64,000 nucleotides of DNA, taken from contig JAMCAN010000002.1 of assembly GCA_023715185.1 (NCBI GenBank), positions 124,001 through 188,000 on the forward strand, given 5' to 3'. The stretch is from Planococcus sp. MER TA 32b (lineage in GTDB: Bacteria > Bacillota > Bacilli > Bacillales_A > Planococcaceae). Below, one piece after another: positions 8,045 to 16,938 of the stretch. The translations under genes and the position numbers were made by a program. The stretch's first letter is position 1, and each line of letters opens with the position of its first letter. Under the pieces are notes generated by a model, which saw only the letters and a program-made list of their open reading frames with translations, did not search any database and was not told where the DNA came from.

Positions 8045-9313
8045 ATGTCTGAAGATAAAATTTTGAATAATTTAAATGAAATAGATGAAATAGTTCTCTC
8101 TAACCCTATATGTGGGGACCTTTCTTTGCAGAAAGTAACTGATGATAAATTGGAAGCCCCCAAAAAATACAAGGAGGTATTTATATCCGATTTGTCATTA
8201 ATGACAGGTAACGTTTCACAGACGGCATTACAAGTTGCTAACCAAGGTCTGACTTTAGCTCAAATTGCAAAAGAAGCACCACATGGTTTGTTTGCTGCAA
8301 CTACAAATCCCTCTAATTTATCTAAATTTGCAAATGGAACTACGTCAACCATGGTGCGAGATGCATCTGGGCATTTAGTAGAGCACGCTGGATTTGCAGA
8401 GGTTGGTTTAAGTGTTGCAGTCAATCCAGCCATTATTCTTTCAGCAGGTATGCAAGCTATGTCAGCTATTTCAGGTACATATTATTTACATAAAATTAAT
8501 GCTCGATTTAACGATTTAAATACGAAATTAGAAGAACTATCCAATATGCATCATGATAATAATATCGGGCGCTTAGTCGCAGCGAGAAAAGGGCTGTATG
8601 AAATTGCAAATAAAGAATTTATAGATATTGTAGATTTGTCTACTATTAGAAATTATAAAATGACTGCAGATGATGTTAGTCAAGAATACATGTATCGTTT
8701 AAGTAGACGAGAGGGCGAATCGAACTCCAAAATTGATAAAGTAATTGAAGAACAGAAACTTAAAGATATTAATTTTACAATCGAGGTAGCTTTTGAGGCT
8801 AACAAATTATCTCTATATGCACAATTAATTGAAATCAGAGCAAGAATGAAACTTATTGACCAAACAGAAATTATTGAGGAGCAAACAAGACAATTAAAAT
8901 ATAATTATAGTAATAGTCTATATTTTAATTGTTATTCAAGAGTTGAAGACATTTATTCAGTTAGGCAGCAGCAAAGTAGTGAAAAATTAATTGAAAAAAA
9001 GAAGAAGCTTAAAAAGTCAGTGAATGAATTAAAAGAATCCAATATATTTACTAAATATGAGGGGTTAAAGTTTGCTTACAATGGTTGTCGTGTATTTAAA
9101 TACAAACACGAAGTTGATAGAGCAAACGAAATAATTATGTTAGAGGATGAACACTTGAACAGGGTGAAGAATGATATTAAACAGAACAAAGACAGCGATA
9201 AAATAGATAGCATTATAAATGATTTTGTTGAGCTCCCTTATAAGGAAAAAGAAATTCTTTACATTCCCATGAAAAAAAAACAGCGAATATTTGTACAAAT
9301 TGAAGATGAATAG
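8045..9313 (+). CDS. Hypothetical protein with a hydrophobic middle and coiled-coil end
   Basis: 422 residues. ATG 8045 is preferred (AGAGGTG 9 bases ahead) over GTG 8033. The first 70 residues are acidic and polar. Residues of about 65-155 are rich in Ala, Gly, Ser and Leu, with two weakly hydrophobic stretches, the second containing GLSVAVNPAIILSAGMQAM, which could insert into a membrane. The remaining 260 residues are charged and helical, with long Glu/Lys heptad-like runs typical of a coiled coil. I recognise no family. The layout (polar N-terminus, hydrophobic hairpin, coiled coil) recalls membrane-acting effectors of defence systems, but that is inference only. AT-rich, lone gene between repeats K and B, closed by a strong terminator. 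Confidence 0.7.
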   Translation: MSEDKILNNLNEIDEIVLSNPICGDLSLQKVTDDKLEAPKKYKEVFISDLSLMTGNVSQTALQVANQGLTLAQIAKEAPHGLFAATTNPSNLSKFANGTTSTMVRDASGHLVEHAGFAEVGLSVAVNPAIILSAGMQAMSAISGTYYLHKINARFNDLNTKLEELSNMHHDNNIGRLVAARKGLYEIANKEFIDIVDLSTIRNYKMTADDVSQEYMYRLSRREGESNSKIDKVIEEQKLKDINFTIEVAFEANKLSLYAQLIEIRARMKLIDQTEIIEEQTRQLKYNYSNSLYFNCYSRVEDIYSVRQQQSSEKLIEKKKKLKKSVNELKESNIFTKYEGLKFAYNGCRVFKYKHEVDRANEIIMLEDEHLNRVKNDIKQNKDSDKIDSIINDFVELPYKEKEILYIPMKKKQRIFVQIEDE

Positions 9314-9368
9314 ATAGTCCTGTAACCACTTCAATTTCATAACGCTTTCCTATATAAGAATATCAATT

Positions 9369-9554
9369 ATGTCTTTGGAAAAGATCTATTGTTTCAAATT
9401 AACGTTGTATTTATTTATCAGCCTATTGATTTTACTGTTATTTTATAACCTGGAATTCATGGTAGGTTTACAACTTATCGTTCTTCCGGTTCTTATCTGG
9501 TTTCACGTGCTTTATCTACTTCGCAGAGAATTTAAAGGGAACTTAAATGAGTGA
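9369..9554 (+). CDS. Possible small membrane protein, 61 aa
   Basis: The frame encodes two hydrophobic helices (about residues 9-27 and 31-50) and a short basic tail, RREFKGNLNE. No convincing ribosome binding site precedes the ATG, but the gene lies directly after the 8045-9313 gene, on the same strand and before the terminator at 9578, so it may be a coupled partner. The hydrophobic pattern is more orderly than expected of chance sequence. A non-coding origin is possible. Confidence 0.4.
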   Translation: MSLEKIYCFKLTLYLFISLLILLLFYNLEFMVGLQLIVLPVLIWFHVLYLLRREFKGNLNE

Positions 9555-9577
9555 CAGTTATAGGAATTAATATAGAA

Positions 9578-9624
9578 GAAGGCTGGAGGAATGATTCCAT
9601 TGCAGATTCATTCCTCCAGCCTTC
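9578..9624 (+). terminator. Strong hairpin terminator
   Basis: A perfect 17 bp stem, GAAGGCTGGAGGAATGA at 9578-9594 and its complement at 9608-9624, with a 13-base loop, followed by TTTACT. It ends the transcript of the 8045 and 9369 genes. The T run is short, so it might be read from both sides. Confidence 0.75.
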
Positions 9625-9639
9625 TTTACTATTGTTGCC

Positions 9640-9757
9640 CTACTTAGCCACACCCGCTGCTTCAACATCACGGGTGTGGCTTTTTCATTTTATTCATCTC
9701 TATAAATTGTGTGGGATTTGTGTTCAGCACAGGGACAATCTGGAGACTGCTGGAAAA
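9640..9757 (+). repeat. Island palindromic repeat, copy B (left end lost)
   Basis: Hairpin GCCACACCCG (9647-9656) / CGGGTGTGGC (9671-9680) followed by TTTTT; the right end GCACAGGGACAATCTGGAGA then CTGCTGGAAA is nearly the same as in copy D. The usual left end before the hairpin is missing. Same hairpin type as copy E. Confidence 0.75.
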
Positions 9758-9944
9758 ACGTATTCATTATTAATGAACTGGTTGAAGAGACGATAAGAAA
9801 ATTAATTTCTTAGTTCGGCTTTTTTTGTTTCTATAGTCCTTTTTCATCCGTTATTAATCAGGAGATTGTGGTAAAATTATGAAATAATGATAACTATTGT
9901 ACTTGTCTAAAATTGTGCTTTCTTAAATATATAGAGGTGAGAAT

Positions 9945-12900
9945 ATGAAACAAGAATTGGTCCATATGCGGGACAAATTGAATAATATCAGCAAGCGAAA
10001 TCGCTCAATCGTATTGAAGAAGCTTTACGATAAATGGAGTTTTGATTTGACACGTAGTTCTGTTGAAATTACGGAATCAATTGTAGAAGGGTTAAAGAAC
10101 AATTCGACAAAGTCTTTTTCATTACTGACAAAAGATGAAGAGAAGGACGCTGCTAATACCCGTAAACTGACAACACTTTACAGAAATATAAAAGGCATTG
10201 AAGATGAGACCGGTGTTCATGATTTTTACTTAGGAACACCGTTTGTTTCCGGTACTTTCTCAGATGGCACATTTTTTCAGGCGCCTCTGTTCCTTTATCC
10301 GATTCGACTGGAAAAAGATTCTGTTAATAAACAGAAGTTTGTTTTGAAAAAAGATGAAGGAGAGCCGGTTCTCAACCGCACCCTATTCTTAGCGTTCAAA
10401 AAAATCGATCAACTGCATTTCTCTGAAGAGATGATGGAAGAAGCGCAGGATTTTGCGTTTAAAAGCGATGCGGAAATCCAGTCATTTCTCTCGAAGTTCC
10501 AATTGAATGTGCAGCAGGCGTCAAAGGAATATGTCCCTTTTAAAGAGTACAAGTCGGATGAAGTTCCGCCGAAAAGCCAGTTGAAGCTGATAAAAAATGC
10601 GGTCATCGGTCATTTCCCGCAAGGCAGTTCTTCGCTTGTCCGGGATTATGATCAATTAATCAGCCTCAGCCAGGACAGTAATTTATCTTTGATCGGCGAT
10701 ATGCTGAATCCGGAAGATGCAGCTATCGGCGAAAGCGATTGGGATGCGCAAAAAGCTGAGACGGAAAACCTTCGCGAATTCAATCGACTATATTTGTTGA
10801 ATACGGATGGCTCCCAAGAAGAGATTTTAAAGGAAGCCCGCTATAAAAAAGGGCTGGCTGTTCATGGACCGCCGGGAACCGGGAAGTCGCAGGTAATCGT
10901 CAACCTGATTACAGATGCGCTTCATCAGAAGAAAAAAGTTTTGGTGGTGTGCCAGAAACGAGCTGCTTTGGATGTTGTATATCAACGTTTACAGAGCCTT
11001 GATTTAACTGGTTTCACTGCTTTGATTCATGATGAAAACCAGGACAGGAAAGCACTTTATGGGAAAGTGAATGAGATGCTTTCATTTAGCATGAATACTG
11101 AACAAGATTTGACTCGAAGTCTCCAAACCTTTTCTCAAAAGCTTGAGCAGCAAGAATCGGAACTGAACAGCATCGCTGCAGGACTGCATTCGAAGAATGA
11201 GTTCGGTTTTTCACTCTTTGAATTGTATGGCAGAACGCAAAGTGCGGACAGTTCGATTATTTACATCGCTGTAAATTCAGTGGCGAACGAGCTGAACGCT
11301 GAAAATCTTGAAGATGTGCTGGCGACGATTTACACCTACGGAGAATGGTATGAGCGATTCGGCAAAGACACCTATCCTTTAAAAGACCGGCTTTCATTTG
11401 CCAACTTTGGTATGAAGGAAAAAACGGAGTTTACGCAGAAGATGGCTTATTTGATTGAACAAATGAAAAAAGCGGAAGAGTTTCTAAGCCAGTTGGATAC
11501 TGATGACATCACTCCCGGCTATACATGGGGAATCCAGCAAGACCTTCTCAAAATACAGCCGGATATTTCTGGCGGTGAACCTCGGACATTGCAGGGATTG
11601 CGCCTCTGGTACTGGACAAGCTTTACAGGTAAAAAAATAATTGAAGATCTAAATGACGGCAAGAAGTTCCCAGGTATGAAATCACAGGAATGGCCAAAGA
11701 TCAAAAAGAGTCTATTGCTGATGAACGACCTTGCGGAAATCACCAGTGATATCAATAAGGAACTGGACGTATTGAAGTATTTACTCGAGCCTTCGAAAGT
11801 GGAGAAATACAAGGAAATGGTTTCTGACGGGGCATTGCCTGTTAAGGAACTGGAGCTTATTCAGGAATATCTGCACAGTGATTTTGAAGACTTGCAGCAT
11901 ATGGATGAGTTTGGCCAGCAGTGCAATGACACAGAACAAAAGTTGATCAAGCTGCTGACAGAGAAAAAGAATCAAATCGGTTTTGAAAATCTGCCGGAAA
12001 AATGGACAGAAGCACTGCGGCAATCAGTTTATCTATATTGGATTGATAAAGCGGAAAGGAAGCATCCTGCCGTTAAGAAAGTATCCAACTCTGAATACAG
12101 CCGTCTCCGGACTTCTTTTGAGGAACTGGTCGAAAAGAAAAAAGAACTGGCCCGCCAGTATTTGATCAATGAGTTGAAGCTGTCTTTGCAATGGGCGCAG
12201 GATGCTTTCCGGAATACCTTCAAAGACCTCAAGCACCAGACAGGGAAAAAGCGTCAGGTGTGGCCACTCCGGAAACTGGTGAATCAGTATGCGGATAATG
12301 GATTGATGGAAGTGGCACCTGTTTGGCTTGCTTCACCGGAAATCGTATCTTCTATTTTCCCATTGACTGAGGAACTGTTTGACTTGGTCATATTTGATGA
12401 AGCCTCACAATGTACGGTTGAAAACGGCTTGCCGTCGATCTACCGTGCAAAACAAGTAATTGTAGCCGGCGACGAAATGCAATTGCCGCCGTCGAATATG
12501 TTCATGTCTACAATTGAGAGCGATGAAGACGAAGAAGATTTCTCTTCGAACGACTCGCCTAGTCTATTGAATCTGGCCAAACGCAGATTTGATGAAAAAA
12601 CGTTGCAGTGGCATTACCGTTCGAAATATGAAGAATTGATCAATTATTCAAACCATGCCTTCTATAATGGTGCCATTCAGATATCACCGAACGTGCAGCC
12701 TTATAAAGAGCCGCCAGCCATCCAGTGGATCAAAGTCGATAACGGCAGATGGATCGACCGGGCAAATGAAGTGGAAGCGCTGAAAGTCGTAGAGGTGCTC
12801 AAAGAGCTTTTGGTTGCCAAACAGAATAAGTCTGTAGGAATCATCACATTTAACAGCACCCAACAGACGAAAATTTTGGACATGATCGAAAAAGCTGCTA

Positions 12901-13688
12901 TAGATGACATGGAGTTTGGCGCTCTTTACGGAGAAGTAATGAGCAAAGACTTGGATGAACGCGTTTTTGTGAAGAATATTGAAAATGTCCAAGGTGATGA
13001 GCGGGATATTATTCTCTTCTCAGTAGGCTATGGAAGAAATGAAGAAGGCCGCGTATACAACCGCTTCGGTTCGCTGAACCAAGAGGGTGGAGAAAACCGC
13101 CTGAACGTTGCTGTGACACGTGCGAAAGAAGAAACAATCGTCGTCAGCAGCATCGAACCCGAAGAACTGGAAGTGGCAAATTCGAAAAGCAACGGTCCAC
13201 GCCTGTTCAAGGATTATTTGAAATACGCCCGAGCTGTTTCCAGTGGCCATATTGAAAGAGTGCAGGAAGTCATCCAAGACGTCAATGAGCTGGGGAACAC
13301 AACCGTTTCCACATCAGCCCTGCAATTCGATTCACCTTTTGAAGAACAGGTTTATAAACAGCTGAAGAACCTGGGGTACGAAGTCCAAACGCAGGTAGGA
13401 ATGTCCGGGTATCGGATTGACCTGGCTGTCATCCATCCGAAAGACCCTTCTCAATACATTTTAGGAATTGAATGTGACGGAGCCATGTACCACAGTTCCA
13501 AAAACGCAAAAGAACGCGACATCTATCGTCAAAAATTCCTCGAAAGCCGCGGCTGGACCATCGAACGCATCTGGAGCCGCAACTGGTGGAAGAACCAGAG
13601 TGCGGAGATTGAGCGAATTGATCAGGTGATTAAGGGATTGGTGAAGAAGGATGAGGTTAAGGCAGAGAAGTTTGCGAGTTTGAAGTGA
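9945..13688 (+). CDS. SF1 helicase with C-terminal Vsr/MTES_1575-like nuclease
   Basis: 1247 residues, ATG behind AGAGGTGAG. The start (ISKRNRSI) resembles DUF4011-type helicases. Walker A is GPPGTGKS at about 308-315; motif II is DEAS at about 818-821; GDEMQLPPS follows at about 844; the late helicase motif VAVTRAKEET is near 1056. Roughly 450 residues between motif I and motif II are an insertion with coiled-coil character. From about 1128 an endonuclease-like domain follows, with YRIDLAVI, GIECDGAMYH and a KFLESRGWTIERIWS end, as in the MTES_1575/Vsr group of PD-(D/E)XK folds. Single-protein anti-phage systems with a DUF4011-helicase-Vsr layout have been described (I recall the name Hhe), so defence is likely; the exact type is inferred. 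More GC-rich than its neighbours. Own promoter after repeat B, own terminator. Confidence 0.85.
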   Translation: MKQELVHMRDKLNNISKRNRSIVLKKLYDKWSFDLTRSSVEITESIVEGLKNNSTKSFSLLTKDEEKDAANTRKLTTLYRNIKGIEDETGVHDFYLGTPFVSGTFSDGTFFQAPLFLYPIRLEKDSVNKQKFVLKKDEGEPVLNRTLFLAFKKIDQLHFSEEMMEEAQDFAFKSDAEIQSFLSKFQLNVQQASKEYVPFKEYKSDEVPPKSQLKLIKNAVIGHFPQGSSSLVRDYDQLISLSQDSNLSLIGDMLNPEDAAIGESDWDAQKAETENLREFNRLYLLNTDGSQEEILKEARYKKGLAVHGPPGTGKSQVIVNLITDALHQKKKVLVVCQKRAALDVVYQRLQSLDLTGFTALIHDENQDRKALYGKVNEMLSFSMNTEQDLTRSLQTFSQKLEQQESELNSIAAGLHSKNEFGFSLFELYGRTQSADSSIIYIAVNSVANELNAENLEDVLATIYTYGEWYERFGKDTYPLKDRLSFANFGMKEKTEFTQKMAYLIEQMKKAEEFLSQLDTDDITPGYTWGIQQDLLKIQPDISGGEPRTLQGLRLWYWTSFTGKKIIEDLNDGKKFPGMKSQEWPKIKKSLLLMNDLAEITSDINKELDVLKYLLEPSKVEKYKEMVSDGALPVKELELIQEYLHSDFEDLQHMDEFGQQCNDTEQKLIKLLTEKKNQIGFENLPEKWTEALRQSVYLYWIDKAERKHPAVKKVSNSEYSRLRTSFEELVEKKKELARQYLINELKLSLQWAQDAFRNTFKDLKHQTGKKRQVWPLRKLVNQYADNGLMEVAPVWLASPEIVSSIFPLTEELFDLVIFDEASQCTVENGLPSIYRAKQVIVAGDEMQLPPSNMFMSTIESDEDEEDFSSNDSPSLLNLAKRRFDEKTLQWHYRSKYEELINYSNHAFYNGAIQISPNVQPYKEPPAIQWIKVDNGRWIDRANEVEALKVVEVLKELLVAKQNKSVGIITFNSTQQTKILDMIEKAAIDDMEFGALYGEVMSKDLDERVFVKNIENVQGDERDIILFSVGYGRNEEGRVYNRFGSLNQEGGENRLNVAVTRAKEETIVVSSIEPEELEVANSKSNGPRLFKDYLKYARAVSSGHIERVQEVIQDVNELGNTTVSTSALQFDSPFEEQVYKQLKNLGYEVQTQVGMSGYRIDLAVIHPKDPSQYILGIECDGAMYHSSKNAKERDIYRQKFLESRGWTIERIWSRNWWKNQSAEIERIDQVIKGLVKKDEVKAEKFASLK

Positions 13689-13730
13689 ACAAAAGCTGCT
13701 AGTTTTTAAATAAAACTAGTAGCTTTTGTT
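13688..13730 (+). terminator. Hairpin terminator of the helicase gene
   Basis: AACAAAAGCTGCTAGTTTT pairs with AAAACTAGTAGCTTTTGTT around a short loop, with one mismatch; the stem starts in the stop codon. Terminator A/T flanks occur on both sides. Confidence 0.75.
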
Positions 13731-13963
13731 ACAAGCATTAGTAATATTCAAAGGGAGTATATCGAGGGAGGAAACTATTAAAATGAAATTTTTAATGGGA
13801 GAAACTGCATTTTATTCAGTCCATTAAATCTTTAGTGTATATTTGCAATTCTTGTGAATTAATTAAATGAATAACATTAAATAAGTAATAAAAAAGTGGC
13901 CACTTTTTTAAAAAATATGTTACTATTTTACTGAATACATATATATATTTAGGGGGAAATAAC

Positions 13964-14284
13964 ATGGCAGAAAGAGTACTAATTGATAAATTAGAGAACC
14001 TTGAAAGTAAACATGGCATTGAAATTAATGTTAATGCCTTTCTAGAGTATAATGACTATAGTGAAAATTTCGAAGCAAAGGTTATCGGTGAAGTATTTGG
14101 AGAAATAGATAACGATATTAAAATCATTATCAGTGCTTATAATGATATGGGAGAAATTATAGGAACGGGATACACATATATAGATGAAGATAGCTTCGAA
14201 GGTATCCAACCTTTTTCAGAGACGATTGATGCTCCAAAAGGTGAAGTAATCTCGAAACTAAGAATTTATCCACAAAAATCTTAA
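13964..14284 (+). CDS. Hypothetical beta-rich protein, 106 aa
   Basis: ATG behind AGGGGGAAATAAC. The product is acidic and predicted mainly beta strand, with FEAKVIGEVFGEI, IKIIISAYNDMGEIIGTGYTY and VISKLRIYP, the pattern of a single FN3-like or FxLYD-type beta sandwich that often binds other proteins. No signal peptide. It has its own promoter (an AT-rich 230-base leader without other features) and its own perfect terminator, so it is expressed alone although it lies just before the ATPase gene. Function unknown; a partner or antitoxin-like role for the next gene is possible but unproven. Confidence 0.7.
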   Translation: MAERVLIDKLENLESKHGIEINVNAFLEYNDYSENFEAKVIGEVFGEIDNDIKIIISAYNDMGEIIGTGYTYIDEDSFEGIQPFSETIDAPKGEVISKLRIYPQKS

Positions 14285-14295
14285 ATAATTTTAAA

Positions 14296-14333
14296 AAGAA
14301 GTCTCTTCATAATAATTTATGAAGAGACTTCTT
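14296..14333 (+). terminator. Hairpin terminator
   Basis: A perfect 16 bp stem, AAGAAGTCTCTTCATA at 14296-14311 and its complement at 14318-14333, with a 6-base loop and a short T-rich tail. It lies between the 106-residue gene and the ATPase gene. Confidence 0.8.
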
Positions 14334-14353
14334 AATTATACAGAGGTGAGAAA

Positions 14354-16456
14354 ATGATTATAATTGATAAACTGCAAAAACAATTCTTGCTAGAAGCTAA
14401 AAATTCACCGATTCTTCTTTCAGATTTGGCAAGTATGGAAACCTATATTGCTGAAAGTTATCAAGAACGTTCAATTATAGAGCTTTTACAAAATGCTGAT
14501 GATGCACTTTCAAGTAGATTTTTGATAAAAAAAATTAATAATACGATTATAGTTGCGAATGACGGAAGAGAGTTTTCTGAAGAAGATATTACAGCTGTTT
14601 GTAGAAGCGGAGCTTCTACAAAAAAACGAGGAAGTACCACAATTGGTTATAGAGGAATCGGGTTTAAATCTGTAGTCAATTTAGCTGATAGAGTACATAT
14701 TTTAAGTAAAGACATAGGTTTGACTTTTTCTAGAGAGCTGACCAATGAATTACTAGAAGAAAGAATAAAAGTACCATTAATTAGAATTCCCCACACATAT
14801 AGTCCTTTTCAAGATCATACAGCTTTAATAAGCGAGTTGTTTGAACAAAATTACACTACCATTTTTATTTTTGAAGAACTTAAAAGGGATAATTTAGAAA
14901 GTGAAATTGAATATTTTGATTCAAGTTCGTTATTATTTCTAAAAAAAATCAAACAACTTGAATTTGATGCAAATATTGAAAAATTAATAAGTGTCAAAAG
15001 AAAGATCGACGGGGAGCAAGAAATATTAAGTGTTACTGAGGACGGTATTAAAGAAAATTGGTTAGTTTGTCGTGAAGAAAGTAATAAGATAGAGGCAATA
15101 GCTTTTCTGTTAGACGAGAACATGAAAATTGAAGCAGTCGATTCTTCACGATCTGTAGCTCATTCTTTTATGCCTACAAAAGATAGCGTTGGATTGCCTA
15201 TAAAGATCAATGGCGATTTTTCTACAGATCCTTCAAGAACAAAAGTCGTTTTCGATGATGCTACATTCCACTCCATTGAAATTTGCTGTAAATTATTAGT
15301 GAAAACAATAAAGAGTCAATTTAGAAAACAAGAGTTTTCAGGACTATTTGATGTTCTATCAGAAAAGAACGAAAGTATCTATTCTAGGTTTTCGCAAACT
15401 CAAAAATTTAAAGAATATTTTATTAATAAATTCAATTCAATTTTAAATGTCGATCAGTGGTTTATAGATGATGACAACAATGCATATACAACTCATGAGT
15501 TAAAAGTAAATCCACTTTGGCTAAATAAAGAAGATTTTTTATCTATCACAAAACGGACAAGGTACTTTCCAATTGACAAAAATTATGAAAGCCGATTTCC
15601 TGGATTATTGAAGTTTGCAGAGAGTTACGGGACGGCCCAATTAACTTTAGAGGAGGTTTTAGAGGGTTCGAAAAGTCATAATCCTACCATTAATGGAGGA
15701 GTAGAAATATTAACGGAAAGTGTAAAAAAATATCGGTTTCAATTAAATTCTGAGATTAAAGAATTATTGAAAAGCGCTAAGTTTTTATTTTTTGAAAGTA
15801 AAGAATTCCTTTCAATTAATCAGCTTGAAGGCGGGGAAATTATAGATAAAGTATTTCTGGAAAAGCTGAATATTAAAATAAATGATAAGAATGATTTAGA
15901 ACACTTCATAAAAAATTTGGATATGCCGATACCTATTAATCTTCTAACAGAAATAAAAGTAACTTATGGAAAAGATATTGAAAGTAGTAATAACATTATT
16001 GCTAAATTCAATACAGAGCAGAAGACAGTCATTAGGAATGAAAAGTTACGAGATAATGAATCTAAATATAGTAATTCATTAAAAAAATGGCGGAACGTAG
16101 AAACGAATCTAGCAAGATTTTTAGAGATGGATGAAAGCGTAGATAAAGTTCTAGATGTAAGCAAAAGTAATTTGGGCTATGACTTAGAAGTATACAGGGG
16201 TAATGATATTGAATATATCGAAGTAAAGAGTGTTGATAGTATGGGTGCAACTATATCAATGACTAATAACGAATATTCCACTGCAAATGAATTAAAAGAT
16301 AAGTTTATCTTGGCTATTGCTAAACAAACGACTGATAATTTAGAGGTATGTTTTATAAAAAATCCAATATATAATCTTAATTTAACTAAACGAGTAACTC
16401 GGTGGGAATGGATTTGTGATGAGTACTCAGGAAAAGTTAATCACTTTGAGTTTTAA
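14354..16456 (+). CDS. Sacsin/Hsp90-type ATPase with C-terminal DUF3883 domain
   Basis: 700 residues, ATG behind AGAGGTGAG. The N-terminus has the GHKL ATP-binding fold: E43 and N47 in IIELLQNADD, NDGREF (69-74) binding adenine, and the glycine box GYRGIGFKS (98-106). The middle 400 residues are without recognisable family. The C-terminus, about 605-690, has LGYDLEVYRG, IEYIEVKSV and RWEWICDEYSG, the DUF3883 domain, which is thought to belong to the PD-(D/E)XK-like folds. Sacsin-type ATPase plus DUF3883 is a known layout in bacterial defence islands and in Mrr-like systems. Acting on DNA after ATP-driven sensing is a reasonable inference. AT-rich; faces repeat C on its 3' side. Confidence 0.82.
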   Translation: MIIIDKLQKQFLLEAKNSPILLSDLASMETYIAESYQERSIIELLQNADDALSSRFLIKKINNTIIVANDGREFSEEDITAVCRSGASTKKRGSTTIGYRGIGFKSVVNLADRVHILSKDIGLTFSRELTNELLEERIKVPLIRIPHTYSPFQDHTALISELFEQNYTTIFIFEELKRDNLESEIEYFDSSSLLFLKKIKQLEFDANIEKLISVKRKIDGEQEILSVTEDGIKENWLVCREESNKIEAIAFLLDENMKIEAVDSSRSVAHSFMPTKDSVGLPIKINGDFSTDPSRTKVVFDDATFHSIEICCKLLVKTIKSQFRKQEFSGLFDVLSEKNESIYSRFSQTQKFKEYFINKFNSILNVDQWFIDDDNNAYTTHELKVNPLWLNKEDFLSITKRTRYFPIDKNYESRFPGLLKFAESYGTAQLTLEEVLEGSKSHNPTINGGVEILTESVKKYRFQLNSEIKELLKSAKFLFFESKEFLSINQLEGGEIIDKVFLEKLNIKINDKNDLEHFIKNLDMPIPINLLTEIKVTYGKDIESSNNIIAKFNTEQKTVIRNEKLRDNESKYSNSLKKWRNVETNLARFLEMDESVDKVLDVSKSNLGYDLEVYRGNDIEYIEVKSVDSMGATISMTNNEYSTANELKDKFILAIAKQTTDNLEVCFIKNPIYNLNLTKRVTRWEWICDEYSGKVNHFEF

Positions 16457-16700
16457 ATCCTGTAAATTGCCAACTCAGTAGAATATGGCGGAAACTCATG
16501 AATATCTATGGGGAATCGTCATTCAGTATCATACCTAAACCAGTTTATTTACGATAATTGCATGAAGAAAAAGAGAAACCCCTAATCCCAGGGGTTATCA
16601 CTAACATATATGACCTTAGTATTTTAGCGCGAGAAGTTAAATTTACATAACTGCTCCTGTGCCAAAGAGGATTTTAGAATGCTAGAATTTCCATTCTATT
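16457..16700. other. Intergenic, no gene seen
   Basis: AT-rich spacer after the ATPase gene. A weak AACCCCT/AGGGGTT hairpin at about 16579-16600 may serve as terminator. No coding pattern or repeat copy is visible before repeat C begins. Confidence 0.45.
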
Positions 16701-16845
16701 AAAATCATGTCTCTGTGTTAAAAACAATACTAAACGATTCAGGCTACACAACAATTTATATTCTATAAATCTCCGCATCCACTCTATCAACCATAGGGAT
16801 GCGGATTTTTATTTGTGTTTCACACAATGACAATTTGGCATTGGA
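16701..16845 (+). repeat. Island palindromic repeat, copy C
   Basis: Left end AAAATCATGTCTCTGTGTTA, then TACTAAACGATTCAGGCTAC shared with copies A and E, then hairpin TCCGCATCC (16772-16780) / GGATGCGGA (16797-16805) and TTTTTATTT. The right end is degenerate (CACACAATGACAATTTGGCA). Its hairpin matches that of copy A, 16 kb away. Confidence 0.65.
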
Positions 16846-16938
16846 AATTTTGCTGCTACCTGGGAAGCGCATAATTCATCTATATACTGCAGATGAGATT
16901 AGAATAGTTCTGGGTTTTTATGCAAATACTACAATTCG

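Noticed and set aside
9551..9796. 81-codon frame before the helicase gene
   Set aside because: It spans a perfect terminator and repeat B, so it is not a gene.
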